In this document: positions 1 through 6,940 of the stretch, one piece after another
Layout of the letters: each line of letters opens with the position of its first letter
Numbering within the stretch: the stretch's first letter is position 1
Assembly (NCBI GenBank): GCA_016280395.1
Contig: JAEEGQ010000001.1
Span: 1 to 34,696, forward strand
DNA from: Lachnospiraceae bacterium
Lineage (GTDB): Bacteria > Bacillota > Clostridia > Lachnospirales > Lachnospiraceae
DNA length: 34,696 nucleotides
Direction: 5' to 3'
Notes under the pieces: generated by a model
Databases searched by the model: none
What the model was told of the DNA's origin: nothing
Seen by the model: the letters and a program-made list of their open reading frames with translations, nothing else
Translations under genes and position numbers: made by a program

Positions 1-412
1 CCTGCCAAGCTACTTCCATGATGAAGCGGATAGCCATGCGGGTATCTTTGTTTGCGCCGCAGAATGCGTCTACAACAAAGAGTCTCTTGTTGCAGAGTTC
101 CTTCTGTGCAAGATCCTTAACGGTTGCCCAAACTTCTTTGGACATGGGATGGTTGTCGTTCTTGTACTCGTCTGTTGTCCACCAAACGGTGTCCTTGGAG
201 TTCTCATCCATAACGATGTACTTGTCTTTAGGCGAACGGCCGGTGTAGATACCTGTGAATACGTCTACTGCGCCAAGTTCACTTACCTTGCCGATGTCAT
301 AGCCTGTAAGCTCTGCCTTTGTCTCTTCTGCGAACAACATATCGTATGAAGGATTGTATACGATCTCGGTTGTTCCTGTGATACCATACTGAGTTAAATC
401 GATGTTACTCAT
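1..412 (-). CDS. pckA: Phosphoenolpyruvate carboxykinase (ATP), N-terminal part
   Basis: Catalyses the ATP-dependent interconversion of oxaloacetate and phosphoenolpyruvate in the cytoplasm; in rumen and gut anaerobes it often runs towards oxaloacetate. Only the first 137 codons are present, and the rest lies beyond the left edge. The translation begins [13 protein letters not shown] and contains [14 protein letters not shown], the N-terminal substrate-binding segment of ATP-type PEPCK with its conserved Arg, followed by the DTVWW motif typical of the family. The ATG at 412-410 is preceded by an AAGGAGG ribosome site at about 421-427. It has its own consensus-like promoter (500-528) and a cre-like site in the leader (432-445), so it is probably a separate transcription unit from the gene upstream. 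Full-length proteins are about 530 residues. Confidence 0.95.
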   Translation of the reverse strand, partial: MSNIDLTQYGITGTTEIVYNPSYDMLFAEETKAELTGYDIGKVSELGAVDVFTGIYTGRSPKDKYIVMDENSKDTVWWTTDEYKNDNHPMSKEVWATVKDLAQKELCNKRLFVVDAFCGANKDTRMAIRFIMEVAWQ

Positions 413-431
413 TGGAATTGCCTCCTTAAAT

Positions 432-445
432 TGATATCGTTAATA
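432..445 (-). promoter_or_regulatory. cre-like operator in the pckA leader
   Basis: Read on the minus strand the site is TATTAACGATATCA. It matches the CcpA cre consensus TGWAANCGNTNWCA at all but two of its defined positions, including the central CG. It lies between the predicted transcription start (about 493) and the ribosome site, where a bound repressor would block elongation. A similar sequence lies downstream of the oppA promoter (9763-9780). CcpA or another LacI-family regulator is an inference. Confidence 0.45.
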
Positions 446-499
446 AAATAACACGTCTCCGAACCCTTGGGGAAAGGACGGAAAAAATTATCCTTGCGT

Positions 500-528
500 A
501 TTATACATTATAAAGTCGGATTTGTCAT
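500..528 (-). promoter_or_regulatory. Promoter of pckA
   Basis: On the minus strand there is ATGACA (523-528), a 17-base spacer and TATAAT (500-505). The predicted start is near 493, giving a leader of about 80 bases that contains the cre-like site. Confidence 0.7.
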
Positions 529-563
529 CTATTTTATTGTTACAAATTTATGAATCAAAAATC

Positions 564-935
564 TCACAGCGGCCTTATAAGCATTCCCGTCACGATAAAC
601 AGCAGCCCGACAGTTATATAAGGCATGAATGTATACTCCTGTGCAGAGCGTTTCTGTTTATTTTCTTCCATGTAGGCGTAAAAATCTTTATCTGTCCTTC
701 CTCCAAACTTGCGGAAAGAATAGCCGAAGATCTCAAATGAGCCAAGCCTTGCCGAAAGCAGCAAAAGACCGAAGAGCGCTGCTATTGCGCCGCCTGTGGT
801 AAGCGCATCCATCCACATAATGGTGCTGCCCGCGCCCTTTGTAAACAGAACGGCGCAGCTAAAGCCTCCCGCTATCAAAACAGCGATGACATAATGTACG
901 GGTGAATGCCAGAAAAATTTTCTGAAAAAGTTCAT
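564..935 (-). CDS. Small membrane protein, DUF3899-like
   Basis: A 123-residue protein with no assigned reaction. The start chosen is the ATG at 935-933, preceded by AGGAG; an upstream in-frame extension to 1013 would run through the terminator hairpin and is unlikely. Three hydrophobic segments are visible: residues about 11-28 (YVIAVLIAGGFSCAVLF), about 35-58, and the C-terminus (PYITVGLLFIVTGMLI). Between the second and third is a charged loop with FGYSFRKFGGRTDKDF. The SFEIFGYSFRKF stretch followed by a basic loop and a last helix resembles DUF3899 membrane proteins of Firmicutes; this assignment is from memory of the pattern. The gene sits after the opp terminator and before pckA. Confidence 0.7.
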   Translation of the reverse strand: MNFFRKFFWHSPVHYVIAVLIAGGFSCAVLFTKGAGSTIMWMDALTTGGAIAALFGLLLLSARLGSFEIFGYSFRKFGGRTDKDFYAYMEENKQKRSAQEYTFMPYITVGLLFIVTGMLIRPL

Positions 936-985
936 GGATACTCCTATCTTTTCCGCAAAAGGCCACGTGTTTTGCGGATAAAACC

Positions 986-1010
986 CGAGCCGGATCTGTA
1001 ATCCGGCTCG
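986..1010 (-). terminator. Terminator after the opp operon
   Basis: A perfect 10-bp stem (CGAGCCGGAT with ATCCGGCTCG) and a 5-base loop, followed on the minus strand by GGTTTT. It begins about 15 bases beyond the oppF stop. The T-tract is short, so some read-through into the next gene is possible. Confidence 0.6.
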
Positions 1011-1024
1011 CATTTACTTAACAA

Positions 1025-2404
1025 TTATTTAAGCTCACTCTTGTATTTCTCAAGCTCGGCATTGTTGCAGTATACAAAGTGTCCCGGAGTTATCTCCTTA
1101 AGCGAAGGAGTGTCGCCCTGGCTGTAATCATGCGCCGTCTTGGGATCGTAAAGTATTCTCTGTCTCGTACGCTCGGATCTGGGATCGGGCTTCGGGATAG
1201 CCGAAAGCAGAGCCCTTGTGTAAGGATGCATCGGGTTTTTGAACAGCTCATCGCTCGAAGCCTTCTCAACAACCTTGCCGAAGTACATAACCACGATGGT
1301 ATCGCAGAAATACTTGACAACGGAAAGGTCATGCGCGATGAAGATGATCGAAAGGTTAAGCTTGTTCTTAAGTTCGTTCAAAAGGTTGATAACCTGCGCC
1401 CTGATGGAAACATCAAGTGCCGAAATAGGCTCATCGCAGATAAGGAGCTTCGGATTCATGATAAGCGCACGGGCTATACCGATACGCTGACGCTGTCCGC
1501 CCGAAAACTCGTGAGGATAACGGGATGCGTGCTCCTCGACAAGGCCTACGGTCTTAAGCATCTCAACCACTTTCTCGTGGTTTTTCTTTTTGTTCTTGAA
1601 GCCCTGGATCTTTAAGCCTTCCTGGATGATATCCTCGACGGTCATACGGGGGTCGAGGGAATCGATGGGATCCTGGAATATCATCTGGATCTCGTTTAAG
1701 AGCCTTCTGCTTAAGTTGTCGTTATCCGTCTTGATCTGGCGGATCTTTTCCTTCTGCTCGTCTCTGATGATCTTTACTTTTTCGTTGATCTCATTGATCT
1801 GCTTTGCTGTATTTTCGCGGATCTCCGCTACCTGCTTGTCGTGATCGCCGCCTGCGGGGATAAGCGCGATGTCTTTCTCTGCCTGTTCCTGTAATGCTTT
1901 GATCTTTTCCTTTGCGTGGATCGCAGACCACTTGATCTCTTTCCTGTTCCAGCGGTTTCCTGCACTGATGCGCACACCACGGTAATAGATGGAACCGGAG
2001 GTGATATCGTAAAGGTGCATGATGCAGCGGCCCGTGGTGGTCTTGCCGCAGCCGCTCTCGCCTACGATACCTACGCATTCGCCTTCATGAACATCGAAGG
2101 ATACGTTCGATACAGCTTTAAGCTTCTGCCTGTTGCGTCCTTTTCCGAAGAAGAAGAACTGCTTTAAGTGCCTTACCGAAAGAAGAATGTTCTTCTCGCG
2201 CAGCTCAGGCTTCTGTTTTACTTTGGAACTGATCTTGTATTTCTTGTTGAATTCAGCGCGGCCCGACGGTGTTTCAAGGGAACCGGAGTAATCCTTCTCT
2301 TCGGGAAGATAGAACATGGTATCCGAAACTCTTGCCTCATCCATCACAGAGAGCTCCTGCTCTTTTTCGCGTGAGATTTCGACAATGTTTTTTCGCTCAC
2401 TCAT
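1025..2404 (-). CDS. oppF: Oligopeptide ABC transporter ATPase OppF with coiled-coil insertion
   Basis: One of the two ATPases that power peptide import by the Opp system. It contains Walker A GESGCGKT (115-122), Q-loop FQDP (243-246), signature SGGQRQR (301-307), Walker B LLICDEP (320-326), the H-loop in IFIAHDL and the C-terminal oligopeptide-transporter segment (HPYTRALLSAIPKPDP). At 459 residues it is over 100 longer than usual OppF. The excess is an N-terminal extension of about 70 residues and a highly charged, probably coiled-coil insertion at about 149-236 between Walker A and the Q-loop (KEKIKALQEQAEKDIA, KQINEINEKVKIIRDEQ). Its ATG overlaps the oppD stop by 4 bases, indicating translational coupling. 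It is the last gene of the operon. Confidence 0.93.
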   Translation of the reverse strand: MSERKNIVEISREKEQELSVMDEARVSDTMFYLPEEKDYSGSLETPSGRAEFNKKYKISSKVKQKPELREKNILLSVRHLKQFFFFGKGRNRQKLKAVSNVSFDVHEGECVGIVGESGCGKTTTGRCIMHLYDITSGSIYYRGVRISAGNRWNRKEIKWSAIHAKEKIKALQEQAEKDIALIPAGGDHDKQVAEIRENTAKQINEINEKVKIIRDEQKEKIRQIKTDNDNLSRRLLNEIQMIFQDPIDSLDPRMTVEDIIQEGLKIQGFKNKKKNHEKVVEMLKTVGLVEEHASRYPHEFSGGQRQRIGIARALIMNPKLLICDEPISALDVSIRAQVINLLNELKNKLNLSIIFIAHDLSVVKYFCDTIVVMYFGKVVEKASSDELFKNPMHPYTRALLSAIPKPDPRSERTRQRILYDPKTAHDYSQGDTPSLKEITPGHFVYCNNAELEKYKSELK

Positions 2405-3849
2405 TGTTTTCCTCCTTCCAAAGAGATACGGATTCTTTCGCTAACGATCTTGGGCATCTCAACCTTGGGCGCATTCTCGTGAAGCAGCCATGTAGCGGCA
2501 TAGTGGGTATCGGTCACCTTAAAGAACGGCGGCTGCTCCCTGTAGTCGATGTTCATGGCATATCTGCTTCTGTCTGCAAATGCATCGCCCTTGGGCGGAT
2601 AGATCATGTTAGGAGGCGTACCGGGGATCGCTTCGAGCTTCTCTTTGCTGTCCACATCCGGGATACTCGAAAGAAGTGCCCATGTGTACGGGTGTCTCGG
2701 ATCATAGAAGATCTCGTCCGCGGTACCGTATTCTACTATCTTTCCGGCATACATAACCGCAACTCTGTCTGCCATATTGGCAACAACGCCAAGGTCATGC
2801 GTAATGAAGATACAGGAAAGCTTTCTCTCTTTTTTGATCCTGTTGATAAGCTCGAGGATCTGTGCCTGGATCGTAACATCAAGCGCGGTCGTGGGCTCGT
2901 CGCAGATAAGGATCTCGGGTGATGCGGTGAGCGCGATCGCAATAACGATACGCTGTCTCATACCACCCGAAAACTCGAAGGGATACTGCTCATATCTCTT
3001 CTCGGGATCCGGGATACCTACTTCCTTCATGATCTCAAGAGCGCGTCTCTTGGCTTCGGCCTTGGTAATGCGGATCTTGTTCTGGTATTCGATATCCTCT
3101 TTTTCAAGCGCTTCCTTAAGTTCTGCGCCGCTATGGAGCTTCTTTAAGTTTGCGACATTTGCCTTGTGCTCGGTCTCAACCTGATGCTTGTAGGCTTTTA
3201 CTTCTTCTTTTGCTTTTTTCTTTGTTTCGTCGAGAACGGCTTTATACTTTTTGGCCTGATCCTGATAGGTGTTCTTTGTCTCTTTGATGAACTTGTTAAG
3301 ATCTTCTTTGGCCTTCTTTATCTCGTCCCTTTTGCCCTGTGCTTTGAGCTCGGCTACGCGCACATTGGTTTTCTTTGTCTCGTTCTCGATGGCAATGTTC
3401 ATCTTCGCAAGAGTGTTCTTATAACGGATAAGATCGTCGCTGATGATATCGTTGTACATGAGCTTGAGCTTATCGTTATTGAGCATCATTGCTTCTGTGA
3501 TCTGCCTTCCGATCTTAACGATGGGGTTAAGGGATGAAAGCGGATCCTGGAAGATCATGCCGATCTTGTGTCCGCGGATCTTGTAGAACTCGTCTTCGGA
3601 TACTTCGAGGAGGTTTTCGCCCCTGTACATGATGTTGCCGCCCTGGATGATCGCATTGTTCGCGAGGATTCCCATGATGGCCTTTGATGTAACGGACTTT
3701 CCTGAGCCCGATTCACCTACGATACAGAGTGTTTCGCCTTCGTAGAGGTCGAAGGATACGTTTCTTACCGCTTTTAATATACCGTTATCCGTCTTGAAAT
3801 TGATCTCGAGATTATTGACGGAAAGGACTTTATTTTTTGTTTCCGCCAT
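2401..3849 (-). CDS. oppD: Oligopeptide ABC transporter ATPase OppD with coiled-coil insertion
   Basis: Partner ATPase of the Opp importer. It has Walker A GESGSGKS (45-52), Q-loop FQDP near 100-103, signature SGGMRQR (294-300), Walker B EILICDEP (312-319), H-loop ITHDL and the OppD tail (HPYTWALLSSIPDVD, AIPGTPPNM). The protein is about 482 residues against a usual 330 or so. The extra part is a Lys/Glu-rich helical stretch at about 125-262, between the Q-loop and the signature (DEIKKAKEDLNKFIKE, KKKAKEEVKAYKHQVE), predicted here by eye to be coiled coil. The ATG at 3849 is preferred because AAGGA lies 10 bases upstream; a GTG at 3858 is an alternative but sits against the ribosome site. The gene is coupled to oppC and overlaps oppF by 4 bases. 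Confidence 0.93.
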   Translation of the reverse strand: MAETKNKVLSVNNLEINFKTDNGILKAVRNVSFDLYEGETLCIVGESGSGKSVTSKAIMGILANNAIIQGGNIMYRGENLLEVSEDEFYKIRGHKIGMIFQDPLSSLNPIVKIGRQITEAMMLNNDKLKLMYNDIISDDLIRYKNTLAKMNIAIENETKKTNVRVAELKAQGKRDEIKKAKEDLNKFIKETKNTYQDQAKKYKAVLDETKKKAKEEVKAYKHQVETEHKANVANLKKLHSGAELKEALEKEDIEYQNKIRITKAEAKRRALEIMKEVGIPDPEKRYEQYPFEFSGGMRQRIVIAIALTASPEILICDEPTTALDVTIQAQILELINRIKKERKLSCIFITHDLGVVANMADRVAVMYAGKIVEYGTADEIFYDPRHPYTWALLSSIPDVDSKEKLEAIPGTPPNMIYPPKGDAFADRSRYAMNIDYREQPPFFKVTDTHYAATWLLHENAPKVEMPKIVSERIRISLEGGKQ

Positions 3850-3850
3850 C

Positions 3851-5749
3851 TCATTCACTTCCTTTCAGCGACGGGTTGAATGCATCTCTCAGACCGTTAC
3901 CGAACAGGTTGAAAGATACCATCATAAGTGCCATGATCACAGCGGGGAAGATGACCATATACGGATAAACGCCAAGGTAAGGCTGGTTGTTGGACATCAT
4001 AACACCGAAGGAATGTGTGCCCTGCAGACCGAGGTTAAGGTATGCAAGCGAAGCTTCGGAATAGATAACACCCGTTATCATGAACACGCTGCCTGTGATG
4101 ATCGTACCCATTGAGTTGGGCAGAATGTGCTTGAAGATAAGTCTCCAGTCGGAAGCGCCGAGGGTCCTTGATGCAAGGACATACTCTCTTCCTTTGAAAC
4201 GGTAGAACTGCGTTCTGGTGGTATGGGCGGTGCTGATCCAGCCCGTCATACACAGGGCTATAACAAATGTACCGAAATTGTTGCCAAGGTGCAGTATGCA
4301 GAGCGTAAGCACTACAATGCTCGGAACGCCGCCAAGGATCTCGGTAAAGCGCTCCATCATAATATCCACATTTCCGCCGAAATAACCGGAGATCGAACCC
4401 CAGACAAGACCGAATGCGAATGTTACGGCAGCAACGATAATACCCATTATAAGTGAAGTACGAAGGCCGGCGAATGCACGCTTGAGAAGGTCGATACCCG
4501 ATGCGTCGGTTCCCATCAGATGAACCGGCATCTTGTCATAGCCGAGCTTTCTGTAGTTCCAGCCACGGCCGGTAATGCTCTCAAGCTTCTTTGTCCTGCT
4601 GAGCAGTTTCTGTGAATCGACAACGTCGATTGGGCAGTCATTTGTAAGACGCACAAATGACTCGGGACCTACGGTGTAATCGTACTGGCACCAGCCGTTT
4701 TCGATCCATGTCTTGACTTCCGATGCGGAATAGGTAACAGGGTCTGAGTCACCGTAAACGAGCATGTAAGTATCGATCACATAGTCGCAGTATTTGATCT
4801 CGGAGTTATGGATACCCTTACGGCCCGTGCAAGCCCAGTAACCGTCGGATTCCTTGTCACCGTTGTTGATCATCTCCGTTGCATCCGTAAAGGATATGGC
4901 AGCAAGCAGTTCTGCGTTGTTTACATTTTCGTTTGCTATAAGGGATATGCTCTTTACAAGCACATAACGGATCTCCGAAGCGGATGCCTTTACATCGAAT
5001 ACAACCCTTGCTTCAACGCTGTCGCGTCCGGCTTCTTCAAGCGCCTTGCTTATATCAAACGAAATATTGCTGTAATCTTTTCCGAAATCGCGGATCATGA
5101 CAATATCGTCATCACTTTCGCCGACTTTCAGATAAACTCTGTATTCGCCGAGTTTTCCGCCGTTAAAGTTTTCTTCGTCCGAAAAAACGATATCGATTTT
5201 GTAATTGCCTTTGGAAGTAAAAGCAACGGGCTTTGACTGCATGTAAATATCGTTTCCGGCCACCTGGGTATCAGTTGCGATAACTATATAACCGCCGTGT
5301 CCGTAGACATTCGCCGTATCGATCAGTGACGGTTCTTCATCAACTTTGATTGAAATAAGGGATTGCTTTATCGATGCTATTGAATACTTCTCGGAAATAG
5401 CGGGAACTTCGTTTTCCTGATCGTAAACCGTATGTGTGCGCTTACGCGTTCCGTCCCAGAAGCCTGTTCCTGCTTCGAAAAGCTTCGGTTCAAGGAAACG
5501 TTCCGAGGATTTAACATTATCAATGTCATCCTTTATCACCAAAGGAACAATGACAGACAGTGCCACCAGTATGCCAAGTATGATACCGCCGATAACGGAT
5601 GACTTGTTTTTCGCAAATCGACGGAGTGCATCCTTAAAGAATGTCGTCGGCTTGGTCTCGAGCTTTCTGTCGGATATCATGGCATCTCTCTTGACAAGGA
5701 CGAAATCATCATCTTTAAACTGAACCTGAGTATTATCAAATTCACTCAT
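3851..5749 (-). CDS. oppC: Oligopeptide ABC transporter permease OppC with large extracytoplasmic insertion
   Basis: Membrane subunit of the Opp importer. Residues about 52-72 are TM1 and the core permease resumes at LMGTDASGIDLL (about 411-421), the usual H-x-x-GTDxxGxD start of OppC cores. The EAA coupling loop (EYVLASRTLGASDWRLI, then HILPN) is intact and about five more membrane helices follow. Total length is 632 residues, roughly twice the family norm. The excess is one extracytoplasmic domain of about 340 residues between TM1 and TM2, where normal OppC has some 60-70. It is rich in beta-type sequence (GKYKIDIVFSDEENFNGGKL, GEYRVYLKVGESDDDIVMI) and looks like a folded domain; I recognise no family. 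The start codon shares one base with the oppB stop (TAATG). Confidence 0.9.
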   Translation of the reverse strand: MSEFDNTQVQFKDDDFVLVKRDAMISDRKLETKPTTFFKDALRRFAKNKSSVIGGIILGILVALSVIVPLVIKDDIDNVKSSERFLEPKLFEAGTGFWDGTRKRTHTVYDQENEVPAISEKYSIASIKQSLISIKVDEEPSLIDTANVYGHGGYIVIATDTQVAGNDIYMQSKPVAFTSKGNYKIDIVFSDEENFNGGKLGEYRVYLKVGESDDDIVMIRDFGKDYSNISFDISKALEEAGRDSVEARVVFDVKASASEIRYVLVKSISLIANENVNNAELLAAISFTDATEMINNGDKESDGYWACTGRKGIHNSEIKYCDYVIDTYMLVYGDSDPVTYSASEVKTWIENGWCQYDYTVGPESFVRLTNDCPIDVVDSQKLLSRTKKLESITGRGWNYRKLGYDKMPVHLMGTDASGIDLLKRAFAGLRTSLIMGIIVAAVTFAFGLVWGSISGYFGGNVDIMMERFTEILGGVPSIVVLTLCILHLGNNFGTFVIALCMTGWISTAHTTRTQFYRFKGREYVLASRTLGASDWRLIFKHILPNSMGTIITGSVFMITGVIYSEASLAYLNLGLQGTHSFGVMMSNNQPYLGVYPYMVIFPAVIMALMMVSFNLFGNGLRDAFNPSLKGSE

Positions 5750-6786
5750 TATTTCTTCGCCCCCATTCTTATTCTGGGATCAATAAATCCGTATGAAAGG
5801 TCAAGCACCACACCTGCCAGAAGGCCGAATGTCGTGAAAATCGCCATATCTACAAAGAGTATGTCATAATCCTTTGCGGTAAGCGCTGAAACGAAAAGCT
5901 TACCGATACCGGGAATGACATAGAGCTGTTCAAGGATCATGGAACCGCCGAAAATGAAGATGACATCGGCAAGGATCGACGGGAAAAGAGGCACCATGGC
6001 ATTCTTCATCGCATGACGAATAATGGCCTGACGCCTGGTAAGTCCTTTTGTTCTTGCAAGAAGAAGGTAGTCGCTTTCCATAACTTCGCAAAGCTCTCCT
6101 CGCACATAACGTGTATAACCGCAGATCGAACCGAAGGAAAGACAGCATATCGGAAGAATATATCCTTTGATCTTTTGTGCCAAGGGTGCCATATCGGATG
6201 GCCATGTCGAAGGCAGCCACCCAAGGTTATAACAGAATATCTTAAGGAAGAAAGATATAAGTACAAATCCCGGGATAGAGATGAAGACCGTGACTATCGT
6301 GGAAATTATATGGTCGGTCATCGTATTTTTCTTCAAAGCAGCCCAGATACCGAGAAGGATGCCCATCGGCACGGCAAACAATGTGGAAAATATATTCAAG
6401 CGGATGGAATACCCGATTTTGCTCTTTATTATCTTACCAGCGCTTACATTTGGCTGAATAGTCTTACTGTAACCCCAATCCCACTTTGTGATAATGTTAC
6501 CAAGCCACCTTCCGTACTGTTCAAGTACCGGAACCTGGTAATAATAATACGTTACGCCTTTTGACCCACTTGTTTTATACAGAGCCTCGCCATACTTGTC
6601 CGTTTCTTCTTCAAAACGGAACAAATACCCGAGATGATACTGTTTATCGTAGTAAGCGACACGTTCAGCTTCCTGGCCGACCGGTTTTTCAAACGGTAAC
6701 AGTTTACAAAGGATGAACGTCAGCGAGAGTATTATGAAAGCAGTCATGAAAGCGAGCAAGATACGCTTTGCAATATATTTACCCAT
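5749..6786 (-). CDS. oppB: Oligopeptide ABC transporter permease OppB
   Basis: Second membrane subunit of the Opp importer, 345 residues, close to the family norm of 305-340. TM1 is at about 8-30 (ILLAFMTAFIILSLTFILC). An extracytoplasmic loop of about 100 residues follows, with several Tyr residues (GVTYYYYQVPV), and then the BPD_transp_1 core with its EAA loop (DYLLLARTKGLTRRQAII) and the family ending LSYGFIDPRIRMG. The ATG at 6786 is preceded by AGGAG at a good spacing. It is separated from oppA by about 154 bases holding two hairpins, and coupled to oppC by TAATG. Confidence 0.93.
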   Translation of the reverse strand: MGKYIAKRILLAFMTAFIILSLTFILCKLLPFEKPVGQEAERVAYYDKQYHLGYLFRFEEETDKYGEALYKTSGSKGVTYYYYQVPVLEQYGRWLGNIITKWDWGYSKTIQPNVSAGKIIKSKIGYSIRLNIFSTLFAVPMGILLGIWAALKKNTMTDHIISTIVTVFISIPGFVLISFFLKIFCYNLGWLPSTWPSDMAPLAQKIKGYILPICCLSFGSICGYTRYVRGELCEVMESDYLLLARTKGLTRRQAIIRHAMKNAMVPLFPSILADVIFIFGGSMILEQLYVIPGIGKLFVSALTAKDYDILFVDMAIFTTFGLLAGVVLDLSYGFIDPRIRMGAKK

Positions 6787-6824
6787 AATATTCTCCTTTC
6801 TAATATCTAAATGGAAAAATTAAG

Positions 6825-6851
6825 TTTTCCGGCACATTTTTGTGCCGAAAA
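6825..6851 (-). terminator. Intercistronic hairpin near oppB
   Basis: CGGCACA and TGTGCCG pair around a 4-base loop, flanked by T and A runs that extend the pairing. It lies between oppA and oppB, where such structures usually lower expression of the downstream genes relative to the binding protein. Confidence 0.45.
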
Positions 6852-6874
6852 ACATCGATATCATATCGGCAAAA

Positions 6875-6909
6875 CTAACGGCGGAGTCGCCAAGCGTCTT
6901 CGCCGTTAG
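6875..6909 (-). terminator. Intercistronic hairpin just after oppA
   Basis: A 9-bp GC-rich stem, CTAACGGCG with CGCCGTTAG, around a 17-base loop, beginning about 30 bases past the oppA stop. There is no clear T-tract, so it is more likely an mRNA-stabilising structure than a full terminator. It would favour excess OppA. Confidence 0.45.
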
Positions 6910-6940
6910 CTGCCGTACGGTATTAACCGTTTGTGTTTAA

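Noticed and set aside
564-1013. Longer 149-residue version of the DUF3899-like protein
   Set aside because: The extra N-terminus would be encoded by the opp terminator hairpin; the internal ATG at 935 has an AGGAG site.
2269-2922. A 217-codon plus-strand reading frame across the oppD/oppF junction
   Set aside because: It is antisense to two strongly supported ATPase genes and has no recognisable features.
3851-5749. OppC as a chance fusion of two genes or an assembly error
   Set aside because: The frame is continuous, the insertion falls exactly in the TM1-TM2 outer loop, and other Opp subunits are enlarged too.
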